Shown in pieces: positions 9,339 through 22,130 of a stretch of 64,000 nt of DNA. Source of the DNA: Rhodanobacteraceae bacterium. Its GTDB lineage: Bacteria > Pseudomonadota > Gammaproteobacteria > Xanthomonadales > Rhodanobacteraceae. The number at the start of each line of letters is the position of its first letter. The first letter of the stretch is position 1. The notes under the pieces are model-generated. The model was given only the letters and a program-made list of their open reading frames with translations, was not told the DNA's origin and ran no database searches. The stretch is from positions 62,001 to 126,000 of the forward strand of contig JAACZU010000006.1 in NCBI GenBank assembly GCA_009996615.1. Reading direction: 5' to 3'. The position numbers and the translations under genes are program-made.

Positions 9339-9777
9339 GGGAATGGGGAATCGGGAATCGGGAATGGGGAAAGAGCGGCATTAGCCGACTCCGCGCTTGT
9401 CGAGGGCGTGCATCAGGGCCGTGAGTTTCGCGAAGACCTGGTCGATGTGGCCGTCGATGGCCGACGTGGAGTCCACGAAACCCAAGCGGGTGGCGATCTG
9501 GAATTGCGTATCGAGTTCGGACAATGAGCCGCACGCGATCGAGAGGAAACGTTGGTATTCGGGCGTGGAGCGACGCGCGGCTCCCTCCGCGATATTCGAC
9601 GGGACGCTGATCGCCGCACGTCGGATTTGCGCAGTGAGGCCAAAGCGTTCGCTGTCGGGAAACCGCGAAGAGCACGTATAAACCATTTCCACGAGGGTCA
9701 TCGCATCCTGCCAAACCTCCAGCCGCTGGTGCGGCCGCTTTGGCGATTCCCGATTCTCCATTCCCGATTCCCGGCTC
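9339..9777. repeat. Long heptamer element carrying a four-helix-bundle gene, inserted between accB and accC
   Basis: The arms are of the same type as in the short elements: plus 9339-9372 (GGGAATGGGGAATCGGGAAT and on) and 9744-9776, the latter starting 2 bases after the accB stop on the coding strand. Similarity continues inward into AAAG(A)GCGGC on both sides. Instead of a short loop the arms enclose a complete minus-strand gene for an IVS-type four-helix-bundle protein, whose first codons are read from the arm itself. Confidence 0.85.
9381..9761 (-). CDS. Four-helix-bundle protein, 23S rRNA intervening-sequence (IVS/S23) family
   Basis: From the ATG at 9761 this encodes 126 residues; the frame can also open at a GTG at 9785 overlapping accB. 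The core matches the family found as ORFs in 23S rRNA intervening sequences: RLEVWQDAMTLVEMVY, then FGLTAQIRRAAISVPSNIAE, GAARRS, FLSIACGSLSELDTQFQIA and a last helix before the stop. Related proteins (bAvd) act with diversity-generating retroelements as nucleic-acid-binding pentamers; the function of the stand-alone members is unknown. The first eight or so residues (MENRESPK) are translated from the heptamer repeat, so gene and element are physically fused. It sits inside the accB-accC junction in the same direction and would be co-transcribed with the essential acc genes. Confidence 0.85.
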   Translation of the reverse strand: MENRESPKRPHQRLEVWQDAMTLVEMVYTCSSRFPDSERFGLTAQIRRAAISVPSNIAEGAARRSTPEYQRFLSIACGSLSELDTQFQIATRLGFVDSTSAIDGHIDQVFAKLTALMHALDKRGVG

Positions 9778-10242
9778 TCACCCAATCACGAACATCGGCT
9801 CGTCGAACTCGACCGGCTGGCCGTTGTTGACGAGGATCGCCAGCACGGTGCCGCTGACGTCGGCCTCGATCTGGTTGAACATCTTCATCGCCTCGATGAT
9901 GCCGAGCGTGTCGCCGGCCTTGACGGTCTGGCCGACCTTGACGAAGGCCGGCGCTTCCGGGTTCGGCGAGGCGTAGAACGTGCCGACCATCGGCGCCTTG
10001 ACGACGTGGCCTTCGGGCAGCGCCTTGCCGGCCGGCGCGGCCGCTTCCGCGGCCGCCGGGGCGGGCGTCTCGACGCGCACCGGCGCGGCCGGTGCCATCG
10101 GCGCGGCGACCGGCAGCGTGCCGATCATGCCCTTGGGCAGGCGCGACAGGCGCACGATCTCCTCGCCTTCCTTGATTTCCAGCTCGGCGAGGTTGGATTC
10201 CTCGAGCAGGTCGATGAGTTTCTTGATCTTGCGGAGGTCCAT
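9778..10242 (-). CDS. accB: Acetyl-CoA carboxylase, biotin carboxyl carrier protein
   Basis: A 154-aa BCCP. The N-terminus [20 protein letters not shown] is followed by an Ala/Pro-rich flexible linker (about residues 40-75) and a C-terminal biotinyl domain with the biotinylation motif EAMKM (Lys near residue 120). AGGAG lies 5 bases before the ATG, a normal Shine-Dalgarno sequence, in contrast with accC downstream. It follows aroQ on the same strand with a 32-base gap, the usual aroQ-accB-accC arrangement. The stop codon is followed after two bases by the G-rich repeat arm. Confidence 0.97.
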   Translation of the reverse strand: MDLRKIKKLIDLLEESNLAELEIKEGEEIVRLSRLPKGMIGTLPVAAPMAPAAPVRVETPAPAAAEAAAPAGKALPEGHVVKAPMVGTFYASPNPEAPAFVKVGQTVKAGDTLGIIEAMKMFNQIEADVSGTVLAILVNNGQPVEFDEPMFVIG

Positions 10243-10274
10243 CGGGACTCCTGATGGCAGGTCGGTGGAAGGGG

Positions 10275-10715
10275 TCAGCCGGCGAGCCGGCGCAGCGCCG
10301 CCTCGAGGGCGAGGTGGTAGCTGTCCGCCCCGAAACCGGCGATCACGCCGGTCGCGAGGTCGGAGAAATACGAATGGCGGCGGAACGGCTCGCGCGCGTG
10401 CACGTTGGACAGGTGCACCTCGGCGAACGGGATCGCCACCGCGGCCAGCGCATCGCGCAGCGCGACGCTGGTGTGCGTGAACGCGGCCGGGTTGAGCAGG
10501 ATGAACGCGGTGCCGTCGTACGCGGCCGCGTGCACGGCCTCGACCAGCACGTGCTCGGCGTTGGCCTGCACGCTCTGCAGCGCATGCCCGGCCGCTTGGG
10601 CGCGGTGGGCGAGCGCGGCGTCGATCTCGGCCAGCGTCGTGCGCCCGTACACGGCCGGCTCGCGCGTGCCGAGCAGGTTCAGGTTCGGGCCGTGCAGGAC
10701 CAGGATTTTCGCCAC
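10275..10715 (-). CDS. aroQ: Type II 3-dehydroquinate dehydratase
   Basis: The third step of the shikimate pathway. From the GTG at 10715 the protein is 146 aa, the family length, beginning (M)[19 protein letters not shown] with the active-site Tyr in [10 protein letters not shown], then [19 protein letters not shown] and [19 protein letters not shown] with the catalytic His. The frame is open further upstream but that part has no family similarity. It heads the aroQ-accB cluster. The upstream region (10716-10935) shows no gene in this direction and probably holds the promoter. Confidence 0.93.
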   Translation of the reverse strand: MAKILVLHGPNLNLLGTREPAVYGRTTLAEIDAALAHRAQAAGHALQSVQANAEHVLVEAVHAAAYDGTAFILLNPAAFTHTSVALRDALAAVAIPFAEVHLSNVHAREPFRRHSYFSDLATGVIAGFGADSYHLALEAALRRLAG

Positions 10716-10935
10716 CGGAGCGCCTTGTTGCCGTAGTGCAAGGCCGTCGGGCGCACCCAACGGGGGCGCTAGTGTCAGCGAAGCGGGCCGATGTGTCCAG
10801 TTCGGCGACGTTTGACGAAGTTTGATTGGCGCGTGGAAGGTCCGTCTGTACGTGGCTGGTTCGGGCGCCGTTGCGTGTGATACGCAGGTTCTGCCTGCGA
10901 CGGGCCGGCCGGAACCTGCAGGGGAGGAATCTGCC

Positions 10936-11262
10936 ATGTCGAGCGTACCGGCGCCTGCTCGGCGGCGCCCTTCTGGGCTTGGCTGCGCTGGGCCTGCTGG
11001 CGGCGGCAAGTGTCTACGTGCTGTCCGAGCGTGCGTTGCGGCGCAGCTGGGACATGCCGCGGGCCGCGTTCGGCGCGCCGACCGACGCGGCCGCGATCGC
11101 CGAGGGGCGCCGCCTTGCCATGATCCGCGGCTGCGCCAACGGCTGCCACGGCAAGCCCGGCATCGCCGGCGCGGTATTCGACAACGATCGCTGGTACGGC
11201 CGCCTGGTCGCGCCGAACCTGAGCGAGGTCGTGCGCCGCTACAGTGACGCCAAGCTGGCGCG
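10936..11262 (+). pseudogene. Cytochrome c family protein, N-terminal remnant (frameshifted, truncated)
   Basis: A good ribosome site (GGGGAGGAA) precedes the ATG at 10936, but the membrane-protein frame lies one base off. Removing a single base just after the ATG would give [21 protein letters not shown]. The continuing frame has a signal/anchor helix, then the haem site CANGCH (CxxxCH spacing) near 11133-11150, and [20 protein letters not shown], typical of membrane-anchored monohaem cytochromes. After RYSDAKLA (about 11255) similarity stops, and the expected Met ligand and C-terminal helix are missing. I read it as a decayed gene. The unusual CxxxCH could be original or a mutation. Confidence 0.6.
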
Positions 11263-11370
11263 AAGGCGGCCCTCGCTGCTCCTGCGGGAGCGCCGGAAGG
11301 CGCGATGCATTCGCGGCCAAGCGCATCGCGGCTGCCGCCGGGGCCGCGCAGTGCGAGGCGGGACTATGTC

Positions 11371-11440
11371 GCGGCGTGTGGCAAGGTGACCAAGCAGGCG
11401 TGCAGCGCGTCGATCTCGGCGTCGGTGAACTGGTGGGTGC
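11371..11440 (-). pseudogene. Cytochrome c C-terminal remnant on the opposite strand
   Basis: Read on the minus strand this stretch gives HQFTDAEIDALHACLVTLPH followed by AAT and a stop at about 11369, which looks like the last helix of a class I cytochrome c domain. The reading frame upstream is disrupted. It faces the N-terminal remnant at 10936-11262, so this 0.9-kb gap between aroQ and clpB seems to hold scrambled pieces of one or two cytochrome genes. No intact gene is visible here. Confidence 0.4.
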
Positions 11441-11539
11441 GCTCGCGCGACCCGCGTCATCAGGTCGTTCAGCGGTGGGAGCGGCGGCAGCCGCGATGTG
11501 CTTCAGTCCAGCCGCGGCCCCCAGACCTCCGCCGAATTG

Positions 11540-11568
11540 CTTGAAGATGGCGCGCAGGCGACCCATCT
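11540..11568 (+). promoter_or_regulatory. Sigma-32-type heat-shock promoter for clpB
   Basis: CTTGAA at 11540-11545, 15 bases, then ACCCATCT at 11561-11568, a close match to the heat-shock consensus (CTTGAAA and CCCCATnT). Transcription would start near 11575, leaving a leader of about 90 bases before clpB. Confidence 0.6.
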
Positions 11569-11662
11569 GGCGGACATCCCGGCCGGCTTGCCCGGTCCAT
11601 TTATCCATTTCACCACGGCGTGCCCGTGCGGGTGCGTCGAATCCAGAGGGGCCTGATTCGCC

Positions 11663-14245
<2,583 letters not shown>

Positions 14246-14330
14246 CGACGCCCGCGTGGCTTCGGCGGCGTCCGTCCGCGCCGGCGGCCGCACGCCGGCC
14301 ATCATCGCCCGGCCGTCCGTGGGACGCGCA

Positions 14331-14354
14331 GGCCCCGGCGGTTGCGCCGGGGCC
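14331..14354 (+). terminator. GC-rich hairpin downstream of clpB
   Basis: A perfect 10-base stem GGCCCCGGCG / CGCCGGGGCC with a 4-base loop, between clpB and the zinc-ribbon gene. It lacks a T-run, so it is at most a weak or Rho-assisted terminator. Confidence 0.4.
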
Positions 14355-14448
14355 GGACCGCGCTTGCAATTTCCCGCTGCGCCCGCATCCTGCAGCCACT
14401 TCGTGGTTGCCGCGCCGGGCGCGGTGTCTTTGCTGTAGGGACCTACGT

Positions 14449-14724
14449 ATGCCGATCTACGAATTTGAATGTGCCGCCTGCGAGGCGGTGTTCGACCGCC
14501 TGCAGAAGCTGTCCGATCCCGATCCGGTGGACTGCCCCGAATGCGGCCAGCCGCGCGTGCGGCGGCGCCTGTCGGCGCCCGCGTTCCGGCTCGCCGGCAG
14601 CGGCTGGTACGAGACCGACTTCAAGAAGGATGGCGACAAGAAGCGCAACCTCGCCGACAAGGGCGAAGCGCCCAAGGCCGAGAGCAAGGCCGGCAGCACG
14701 AGTACGCCGGCAGCCTCGACCTGA
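14449..14724 (+). CDS. FmdB-type zinc-ribbon protein
   Basis: A 91-aa protein starting MPIYEFECAACEAVFDRLQK, with two Cys pairs (CAAC near residue 8, CPEC near 33) forming the FmdB/CxxC_CxxC zinc ribbon. A low-complexity Lys/Ala/Ser tail ending PAAST follows. These regulators or small zinc proteins are typically found just upstream of aspS, as here, though a DUF3011 gene and a terminator intervene. Molecular function is not established. The start ATG has GTAGGGA about 8 bases upstream. Confidence 0.85.
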   Translation: MPIYEFECAACEAVFDRLQKLSDPDPVDCPECGQPRVRRRLSAPAFRLAGSGWYETDFKKDGDKKRNLADKGEAPKAESKAGSTSTPAAST

Positions 14725-14885
14725 GCCGGCGATCCGTTCATGATCCGGCCCCACCGTTGCGGCCTGTTCATGCATCTGGTCTAGCATGGGGCGCGGAAGT
14801 ACAGGTACTTTCGCCACACGCCCGGCCCGGGCATGAGCGTGGGTCGCGGCGCAAACGTTCGCCAACAACGATGGGGAGGATGGTG

Positions 14886-15458
14886 ATGCGGAAATTCGTT
14901 TACGCGCTTGCGGCGCTGGGTCTGGCGGTCGGTGCGTCCGGCAGCGCGCTGGCGCAGCCTGGGCGGCCGGGTTGGGACCGCGACATCGAACTGCGCTGCG
15001 AGAGCCGCGGCCACGCGTACGCCCAGTGCCAGGTCGACACCGGGCAGGGTGGTCGCGTCGTGCTGCTGCGCCAGACGTCCAATGCGCAGTGCATCGAAGG
15101 CCGCACCTGGGGCTGGAACCGCGCCGGCGTGTGGGTCGACCGTGGCTGCAGCGGCGTGTTCCGCGTCGAGCGGCGCTGGACCGACGGTCCGCGCCCGGGC
15201 CCGGGCCCAGGGCCGGGGCCGGGTGGCTGGCAGCCGGGTGCGGGCTGGGACAAGGACATCGTCGTGCGCTGCGGCAGCGGCGGCTACCGCTACAACATGT
15301 GCCAGGTCGACACCGGCCGCGGCAGCCGCGTCTACCTGCGTCGCCAGATCTCCGACACGCGCTGCGTCGAAGGCCGCAACTGGGGTTGGAACCGCGCCGG
15401 CATCTGGGTCGACCAGGGCTGCGCAGGCGAGTTCGTGGTCGAGCGCCGCTGGCGCTGA
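14886..15458 (+). CDS. Secreted DUF3011 protein with two repeats
   Basis: A 190-aa protein with a signal peptide (MRKFVYALAALGLAVGASGSALAQ). The mature part is two copies of a DUF3011 unit of about 65 residues: WDRDIELRCESRGHAYAQCQ with TWGWNRAGVWVDRGC in the first, and WDKDIVVRCGSGGYRYNMCQ with NWGWNRAGIWVDQGC in the second. They are joined by a Gly-Pro linker (PGPGPGPGPGG). Conserved Cys pairs (RC...CQ, C-EGR...GC) suggest disulfides. The fold resembles secreted lectin-like or envelope domains, but function is unknown. I chose the ATG at 14886 because GGGGAGG lies 6 bases upstream; the ATG at 14880 overlaps that site. A strong terminator follows. Confidence 0.88.
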   Translation: MRKFVYALAALGLAVGASGSALAQPGRPGWDRDIELRCESRGHAYAQCQVDTGQGGRVVLLRQTSNAQCIEGRTWGWNRAGVWVDRGCSGVFRVERRWTDGPRPGPGPGPGPGGWQPGAGWDKDIVVRCGSGGYRYNMCQVDTGRGSRVYLRRQISDTRCVEGRNWGWNRAGIWVDQGCAGEFVVERRWR

Positions 15459-15480
15459 CCGGTCCCGCTGAAGGCTCGGA

Positions 15481-15503
15481 AACGCCCGCTTCGGCGGGCG
15501 TTT
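15481..15503 (+). terminator. Rho-independent terminator after the DUF3011 gene
   Basis: AACGCCCGC-TTCG-GCGGGCGTTTT: a 7-9-base GC stem with a TTCG tetraloop followed by T residues, 22 bases behind the stop codon. Confidence 0.9.
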
Positions 15504-15663
15504 TCGTATCTGCGGTCCGCGTGTTCCGCTCGGCCGCCCGGTGCGTGCTGTGCGCGCCGGCGGCTCGCGCGCCGACGTTCCCGTGGCGCCGACATTGCGG
15601 TGCAGCACCTTCCTCCGTAGCATTTCGCGCCTTCCTGCGCCGATGGCGCGATCCGAGCGAATC

Positions 15664-17418
<1,755 letters not shown>

Positions 17419-17442
<24 letters not shown>

Positions 17443-17498
17443 GGAATCGGTGAGCGGGCGCTTTTCCCATTCCCGATTCCCCATTCTCCATTCCCGTT
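17419..17498. repeat. Paired G-rich heptamer element overlapping the aspS stop
   Basis: G-rich arm 17419-17450, C-rich arm 17465-17498, only about 14 bases of loop. The aspS stop codon lies inside the G-rich arm. The C-rich arm ends 2-3 bases before the ATG of the hydrolase gene. Confidence 0.9.
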
Positions 17499-17500
17499 CA

Positions 17501-18139
17501 ATGGCCGAGCACGTCATCCTGCTGCACGGCATCTGGATGCGCGGCGTGACGCTGTGGCCGCTGGCGCGGCGCCTGCACGCGGCCGGTTACACGGTCGAGA
17601 CGCCCGACTATGCCAGCGTGTCCGGCGGCCTCGCCGCCGCCGCCGCACGCCTGCGCGAGCGGCTGCGCACGGCCGGCGGCGCGCCCGTGCATCTGGTCGG
17701 CCACAGTCTCGGCGGCCTGGTCGCGCTGGAAGCCGTGCGCGACCAGGTCGACCTCGTCGACGGCCGCATCGTCTGCCTCGGCTCGCCGCTCAACGGCAGC
17801 GCGGCCGCACGCGGGCTGGCGCACTGGCCCGGCGGCCACTGGCTGCTCGGGCAGAGCGCGCAGGCGTTGCAGGACGGCATCGCGCCGTGGCACGGCCCGC
17901 GCCAGGTCGGCGTGATCGCCGGCCAGCTGCCGCTCGGCCTCGGCTTCGCATTCGCACATCTCGCGCCGCCGCACGATGGCACCGTCGCGGTCGAGGAAAC
18001 GTGCCTGCCGGGCATCGCCGACCATCGCACCGTGCACGCCTCGCACACTGGCTTGCTGCTGTCGGCGGCGGCGGCCGACCTCACGCTTGCGTTCCTGCGC
18101 GCGGGGCGCTTTCCGGGCGACGCGCAGGCGGCGCGCTAG
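17501..18139 (+). CDS. Alpha/beta hydrolase (lipase/PGAP1-like)
   Basis: A 212-aa protein: MAEHVILLHGIWMRG (oxyanion HG near residue 9-10), the nucleophile elbow GHSLGG (Ser near residue 68), and a late His in HASHTGLLLSAAA, giving a plausible Ser-His-Asp triad. It resembles small lipase/DUF676-like hydrolases that act on lipids or esters; the substrate is unknown and there is no signal peptide. The ATG at 17501 has no Shine-Dalgarno sequence because the C-rich repeat arm abuts it. It lies between aspS and yebC on the same strand. Confidence 0.85.
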   Translation: MAEHVILLHGIWMRGVTLWPLARRLHAAGYTVETPDYASVSGGLAAAAARLRERLRTAGGAPVHLVGHSLGGLVALEAVRDQVDLVDGRIVCLGSPLNGSAAARGLAHWPGGHWLLGQSAQALQDGIAPWHGPRQVGVIAGQLPLGLGFAFAHLAPPHDGTVAVEETCLPGIADHRTVHASHTGLLLSAAAADLTLAFLRAGRFPGDAQAAR

Positions 18140-18184
18140 ACTTCACGCTGCAGGACAGGCTTCACGCAGGAGGTTGCACGTCGC

Positions 18185-18925
18185 ATGGCCGGTCATTCCA
18201 AATGGGCCAACATCCAGCACCGCAAGAACGCGCAGGACGCCAGGCGCGGCAAGGTGTTCACCAAGCTGATCCGCGAGATCACGATCGCCGCGCGCAGCGG
18301 CGGCGGTGATCCGGCCGGCAATGCGCGCCTGCGCCTGGCGATCGACCGCGCGCTCGATGCGAACATGGCCAAGGACGTGATCGAGCGCGCGATCAAGAAG
18401 GCGACCGGCGAGCTGGAGGGCGTGCACTACGAGGACGTGCGCTTCGAGGGCTACGCGCCCGGCGGCGTCGCGGTGATCGTGGAGGGCGCCACCGACAACC
18501 GCCAGCGCACCGTGGCCGAGGTGCGCCACGCGTTCACCAAGTTCGGCGGCCATCTCGGCACCGACGGCTCGGTCGCGTACCTGTTCAAGCGCCGCGGCGT
18601 GCTGGCGTTCGCGCCCGGCACGGACGAGACGCGCGTGCTGGAGGTCGCGCTCGAGGCCGGCGTCGACGACGTGGTGACGTTTCCCGAGGACGGCTCGATC
18701 GAGGTGCTGACCACGCCGGAAGCTTTCGCGGCGGTGCGCCAGGCGATGGAGCAGGGCGGGCTGAAGCCGGCCGCGGCCGAGGTCACGCTGCGCGCCGACA
18801 CCGAGGTCGCGCTGACCGGCGAGGCCGCCAAAACGGTCGCGAAGCTGCTCGACTGGCTGGAGGACCTCGACGACGTGCAGACGGTCCATTCGAACGCGGA
18901 TTTGCCGGCGGAAGCGTATGAATAG
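18185..18925 (+). CDS. yebC: YebC/TACO1-family regulator or translation factor
   Basis: A 246-aa protein beginning with the invariant [20 protein letters not shown]. The three-domain YebC fold is covered end to end, with [12 protein letters not shown] and [17 protein letters not shown]. The family is described both as DNA-binding transcriptional regulators (PmpR) and as translation factors that relieve ribosome stalling at proline stretches. AGGAGG lies about 11 bases before the ATG. It is directly upstream of ruvC, the standard position. The stop codon is followed within two bases by the G-rich repeat arm. Confidence 0.96.
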   Translation: MAGHSKWANIQHRKNAQDARRGKVFTKLIREITIAARSGGGDPAGNARLRLAIDRALDANMAKDVIERAIKKATGELEGVHYEDVRFEGYAPGGVAVIVEGATDNRQRTVAEVRHAFTKFGGHLGTDGSVAYLFKRRGVLAFAPGTDETRVLEVALEAGVDDVVTFPEDGSIEVLTTPEAFAAVRQAMEQGGLKPAAAEVTLRADTEVALTGEAAKTVAKLLDWLEDLDDVQTVHSNADLPAEAYE

Positions 18926-19097
18926 GGCCGGGAATCGGGAATCGGGAATCGGGAATCGGGCACGCGGTGTCGCGCGCGCGCGCGCCGTGTCTTTCTCCAT
19001 TCCCGGTGGCCGATTGCCGGTGGCGCCGCGGGCGCCACACGCATGAACGGGCGCGCCGTGTCTTTTCCCATTCCCGATTCCCCATTCTCCATTCCCG
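18926..19097. repeat. G-rich heptamer element between yebC and ruvC, with an internal duplication
   Basis: G-rich arm 18928-18960 directly after the yebC TAG. A C-rich arm fragment lies at 18995-19006 and a complete C-rich arm at 19067-19097. The stretch 18980-19045 is imperfectly repeated at 19051-19126, including what look like the first codons of ruvC (GGAAGATRM versus [10 protein letters not shown]). Confidence 0.85.
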
Positions 19098-19636
19098 GTG
19101 GCGCCGCCGCCGGCGCCACCCGCATCCTCGGCATCGACCCCGGCAGCCGGCGCACCGGCGTGGGCATCATCGACGTCGACGCGGCCGGGCAGGCACGGCA
19201 TGTGTTCCATGCGGCCCTGAATCTGGTCGACAATGGCGACTTTGCGGCGCGGCTGAAGCAGATCTTCGACGAGCTTGGCGCGATCGTGGCCGAGTACGCG
19301 CCGCACGAGGCGGCCATCGAACGCGTGTTCATGGCGAAGAACCCCGATTCGGCGCTCAAGCTTGGCCAGGCGCGCGGCGCGGCGATCTGCGCGATCGTGC
19401 AGCACGGCGTGGGCATTACCGAATACGCGGCGCGTGAAGTCAAACAAGCCGTCGTCGGCACCGGTGCCGGCGACAAGACCCAGGTGCAGCACATGGTGGG
19501 ACTCCTGCTGAACATTCCCGGTCGCCTGCAGGCCGATGCGGCCGACGCGCTGGCGATCGCGCTGGCGCACGCGCACACGCGTGCCAGCATCCAGCGCGTG
19601 GGCATCCCCCGCAGCGCCTGGAGGCGGCGGCGATGA
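19043..19636 (+). CDS. ruvC: Crossover junction endodeoxyribonuclease RuvC, N-terminus encoded by repeat
   Basis: The Holliday-junction resolvase. The core starts [20 protein letters not shown], with the first catalytic Asp, then [20 protein letters not shown] with the catalytic Glu, and [15 protein letters not shown] with the last two Asp. The only in-frame ATG is at 19043, so the first 25 or so residues ([20 protein letters not shown]) come from the heptamer repeat; normal RuvC begins one or two residues before RILGID. The original start seems to have been lost in a local duplication. No Shine-Dalgarno sequence is visible. The stop overlaps the ruvA start (ATGA at 19633). Confidence 0.93.
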   Translation: MNGRAVSFPIPDSPFSIPGGAAAGATRILGIDPGSRRTGVGIIDVDAAGQARHVFHAALNLVDNGDFAARLKQIFDELGAIVAEYAPHEAAIERVFMAKNPDSALKLGQARGAAICAIVQHGVGITEYAAREVKQAVVGTGAGDKTQVQHMVGLLLNIPGRLQADAADALAIALAHAHTRASIQRVGIPRSAWRRRR

Positions 19637-20223
19637 TTGGGCGCCTGCGCGGTACGCTGGTGGCCAAGCAGCCGCCGTGGCTGCTGGTCGACGTCGGCGG
19701 CGTCGGCTACGAGCTGGAGGCGCCGATGTCGACGTTCTTCGACCTGCCCGAACTCGGCCGCGAGGTGCACCTGTGCACGCACTACGCAGCCAAGGACGAC
19801 ACGGTCGTCCTGTACGGCTTCCTGCGCGAGGCCGAGCGCAGCCTGTTCCGCAACCTGCAGAAGGTCTCCGGGGTCGGCGCGAAGACGGCGCTGGCGGTGC
19901 TGTCGGGCGTCAGCGTGGACGAGTTCGCGCGCCTCGTGCAGACCGGCGACATCGCCGCGCTGACGCGCATCCCCGGCATCGGCAAGAAGACCGCCGAGCG
20001 CATGGTGGTCGAACTGCGCGACCGCGTCGACGGCATCGGCGGCGGTGTGCCGGCGGCGGCTGGCGGCGCGACCGCGGCCGACCCGGCGACCGAGGCCGGC
20101 ATCGCGCTGCAGGCGCTGGGCTACAAGCCGGCCGAGGTCACGCGGCTGGTGCGCGACGCCAGCGCGCCGGGCGATCGCGCCGAGGACATCATCCGCAAGG
20201 CACTCAAGGCAGCATTGCGTTGA
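19633..20223 (+). CDS. ruvA: Holliday junction branch migration protein RuvA
   Basis: A 196-aa protein, full length, starting [20 protein letters not shown]. The OB-fold N-terminal domain is followed by the two HhH motifs ([16 protein letters not shown] and [19 protein letters not shown]), a variable Gly/Ala linker (about 137-152) and the C-terminal RuvB-contacting domain ending [14 protein letters not shown]. RuvA binds the four-way junction and loads RuvB. Translationally coupled to ruvC by a 4-base overlap. ruvB is not adjacent: kup lies between. Confidence 0.97.
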   Translation: MIGRLRGTLVAKQPPWLLVDVGGVGYELEAPMSTFFDLPELGREVHLCTHYAAKDDTVVLYGFLREAERSLFRNLQKVSGVGAKTALAVLSGVSVDEFARLVQTGDIAALTRIPGIGKKTAERMVVELRDRVDGIGGGVPAAAGGATAADPATEAGIALQALGYKPAEVTRLVRDASAPGDRAEDIIRKALKAALR

Positions 20224-20246
20224 ACGCGAACGGAACCCCGCAAGCG

Positions 20247-22130
20247 ATGGATAACCCGCACGACGGCGGCCGGCGCGAACGCCTGTCCGCACTTGCCCTC
20301 GGCGCGATCGGCGTCGTCTACGGCGACCTCGGCACCAGTCCGCTGTACACGATGAAGGAGGCGTTCGGCGCGAAGGGCCTGGCCCCGACGCCGGAGAACG
20401 TGCTCGGCGTGCTGTCGCTGGTGTTCTGGACGCTGATGCTGGTGGTGTCGATCAAGTACGCCGGCTTCATCATGCGCGCCGACAACAAGGGCGAGGGCGG
20501 CATCATGGCGCTGACCGCGCTGGCCCAGCGTGGCGTCGGCAACAACCGGCGCGTGCGCTGGTTCATCACGATGCTCGGCCTGTTCGGCGCGGCGCTGTTC
20601 TTCGGCGACGGCGTGATCACGCCGGCGATCTCGGTGCTGTCGGCGGTCGAGGGCCTGGAGGTGGCCGCGCCGGGCCTGGAGCACTTCGTGGTGCCGATCA
20701 CGGTGGTCATCCTGCTCGGCCTGTTCTGGATCCAGAAGCGCGGCAGCGGCCGCGTCGGCGCGGTGTTCGGGCCGGTCATGTGCGTGTGGTTCCTCGCCAT
20801 CGGCCTGCTCGGTGCGGTGCATATCGTCGACAATCCCGGCGTGCTCAGCGCGCTGTCGCCGCACCACGCGATCGCCTTCTTCGCCCATGCCGGCTGGCCG
20901 GCGTTCTTCGCGCTCGGTGCGGTCGTGCTGTGCATCACCGGTGCCGAGGCGCTGTACGCGGACATGGGGCACTTCGGCAAGAAGCCGATCCGCGCCGCCT
21001 GGTTCAGCTTCGTGATGCCGGCGCTGGTGCTGAACTACTTCGGCCAGGGCGCGCTGCTGCTGGCCGATCCGAAGACGGTCGAGAACCCGTTCTACCTGCT
21101 CGCGCCGGGCGTGCTGCTGCTGCCGTTCATCGTGCTGGCGACGGTGGCGACCGTGATCGCCTCGCAGGCGGTGATCTCCGGCGCCTACTCGGTCGCGCGC
21201 GAGGCGATCCAGCTCGGCTTCCTGCCGCGCATGCGCGTGCGCCACACTTCGCGCGAGACGATCGGCCAGATCTACCTGCCATGGATCAACCGCATGCTGC
21301 TGGTGCTGACGCTGGCGGTCGTGCTTGGCTTCCAGTCCTCCAGCAACCTCGCCGCGGCCTACGGCATCGCCGTGGTCGGCACGATGACGATCGATGCGGT
21401 GCTGGTCATGATCGTGTTCCGCCGCATCTGGCAATGGACGCGGACCAAGGTGTGGGCGATCGGGCTGGTGTTCCTGACCGTCGACCTGGCGTTCCTGACC
21501 GCCAATGCGGACAAGGTCGAGCACGGTGGCTGGTTCCCGCTCGCGCTGGGTACCGTCATGTTCACCTTGATGTCGACCTGGCGGCGCGGCCGCGAGCTGG
21601 TCATGCGCGCGGTCAAGCAGGGCGGCCTCGCGCTGGAACCGTTCATCGCCTCGATCATCGCGCACCCGCCGCTGCGCGTGCCCGGCACCGCGGTGTTCAT
21701 GACCGCCAACCAGGACGGCGTGCCGCATGCGCTGCTGCACAACCTCAAGCACAACAAGGTACTGCATGCCCGCAACGTGATCCTGACGGTCGAGACCGTG
21801 CAGACGCCGACCGCCGACGCGCACGAGCGGATCAGCGTGGTGCCGCTCGGTGGCGGCTTCTACAAGCTGGTCCTGCGCTTCGGTTTTGCCGAGGACCCGG
21901 ACGTGCCGGCGACGCTGGCCAAGGTCAACCAGTGCGGCCTGCCGTTCGACCTGATGGACACGACCTTCTTCCTCAGCCGCGAAAGCATCGTTGCGACCGA
22001 CCGCCCGGGCATGGCGCTGTGGCGCGACAAGCTGTTCACGTTCATGCAGCGCAACGCGATCCCCGCGACCGCGTTCTTCCAGATCCCCGGCAACCGCCTG
22101 GTCGAGCTGGGCACGCAGGTGGAGATCTGA
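20247..22130 (+). CDS. kup: Low-affinity K+ uptake protein Kup
   Basis: A 627-aa KUP/HAK potassium-proton symporter of the inner membrane. The N-terminal signature ALALGAIGVVYGDLGTSPLY is followed by about twelve membrane helices, the motif FGDGVITPAISVLSAVEGLE, and a soluble C-terminal domain of about 180 residues ending NRLVELGTQVEI. I chose the start MDNPHDGGRRE 23 bases after the ruvA stop; the frame is open further upstream without similarity. Placement between ruvA and ruvB recurs in Xanthomonas relatives, I believe. The stop is followed after four bases by a G-rich repeat arm of the GGGATTS type. Confidence 0.96.
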   Translation: MDNPHDGGRRERLSALALGAIGVVYGDLGTSPLYTMKEAFGAKGLAPTPENVLGVLSLVFWTLMLVVSIKYAGFIMRADNKGEGGIMALTALAQRGVGNNRRVRWFITMLGLFGAALFFGDGVITPAISVLSAVEGLEVAAPGLEHFVVPITVVILLGLFWIQKRGSGRVGAVFGPVMCVWFLAIGLLGAVHIVDNPGVLSALSPHHAIAFFAHAGWPAFFALGAVVLCITGAEALYADMGHFGKKPIRAAWFSFVMPALVLNYFGQGALLLADPKTVENPFYLLAPGVLLLPFIVLATVATVIASQAVISGAYSVAREAIQLGFLPRMRVRHTSRETIGQIYLPWINRMLLVLTLAVVLGFQSSSNLAAAYGIAVVGTMTIDAVLVMIVFRRIWQWTRTKVWAIGLVFLTVDLAFLTANADKVEHGGWFPLALGTVMFTLMSTWRRGRELVMRAVKQGGLALEPFIASIIAHPPLRVPGTAVFMTANQDGVPHALLHNLKHNKVLHARNVILTVETVQTPTADAHERISVVPLGGGFYKLVLRFGFAEDPDVPATLAKVNQCGLPFDLMDTTFFLSRESIVATDRPGMALWRDKLFTFMQRNAIPATAFFQIPGNRLVELGTQVEI

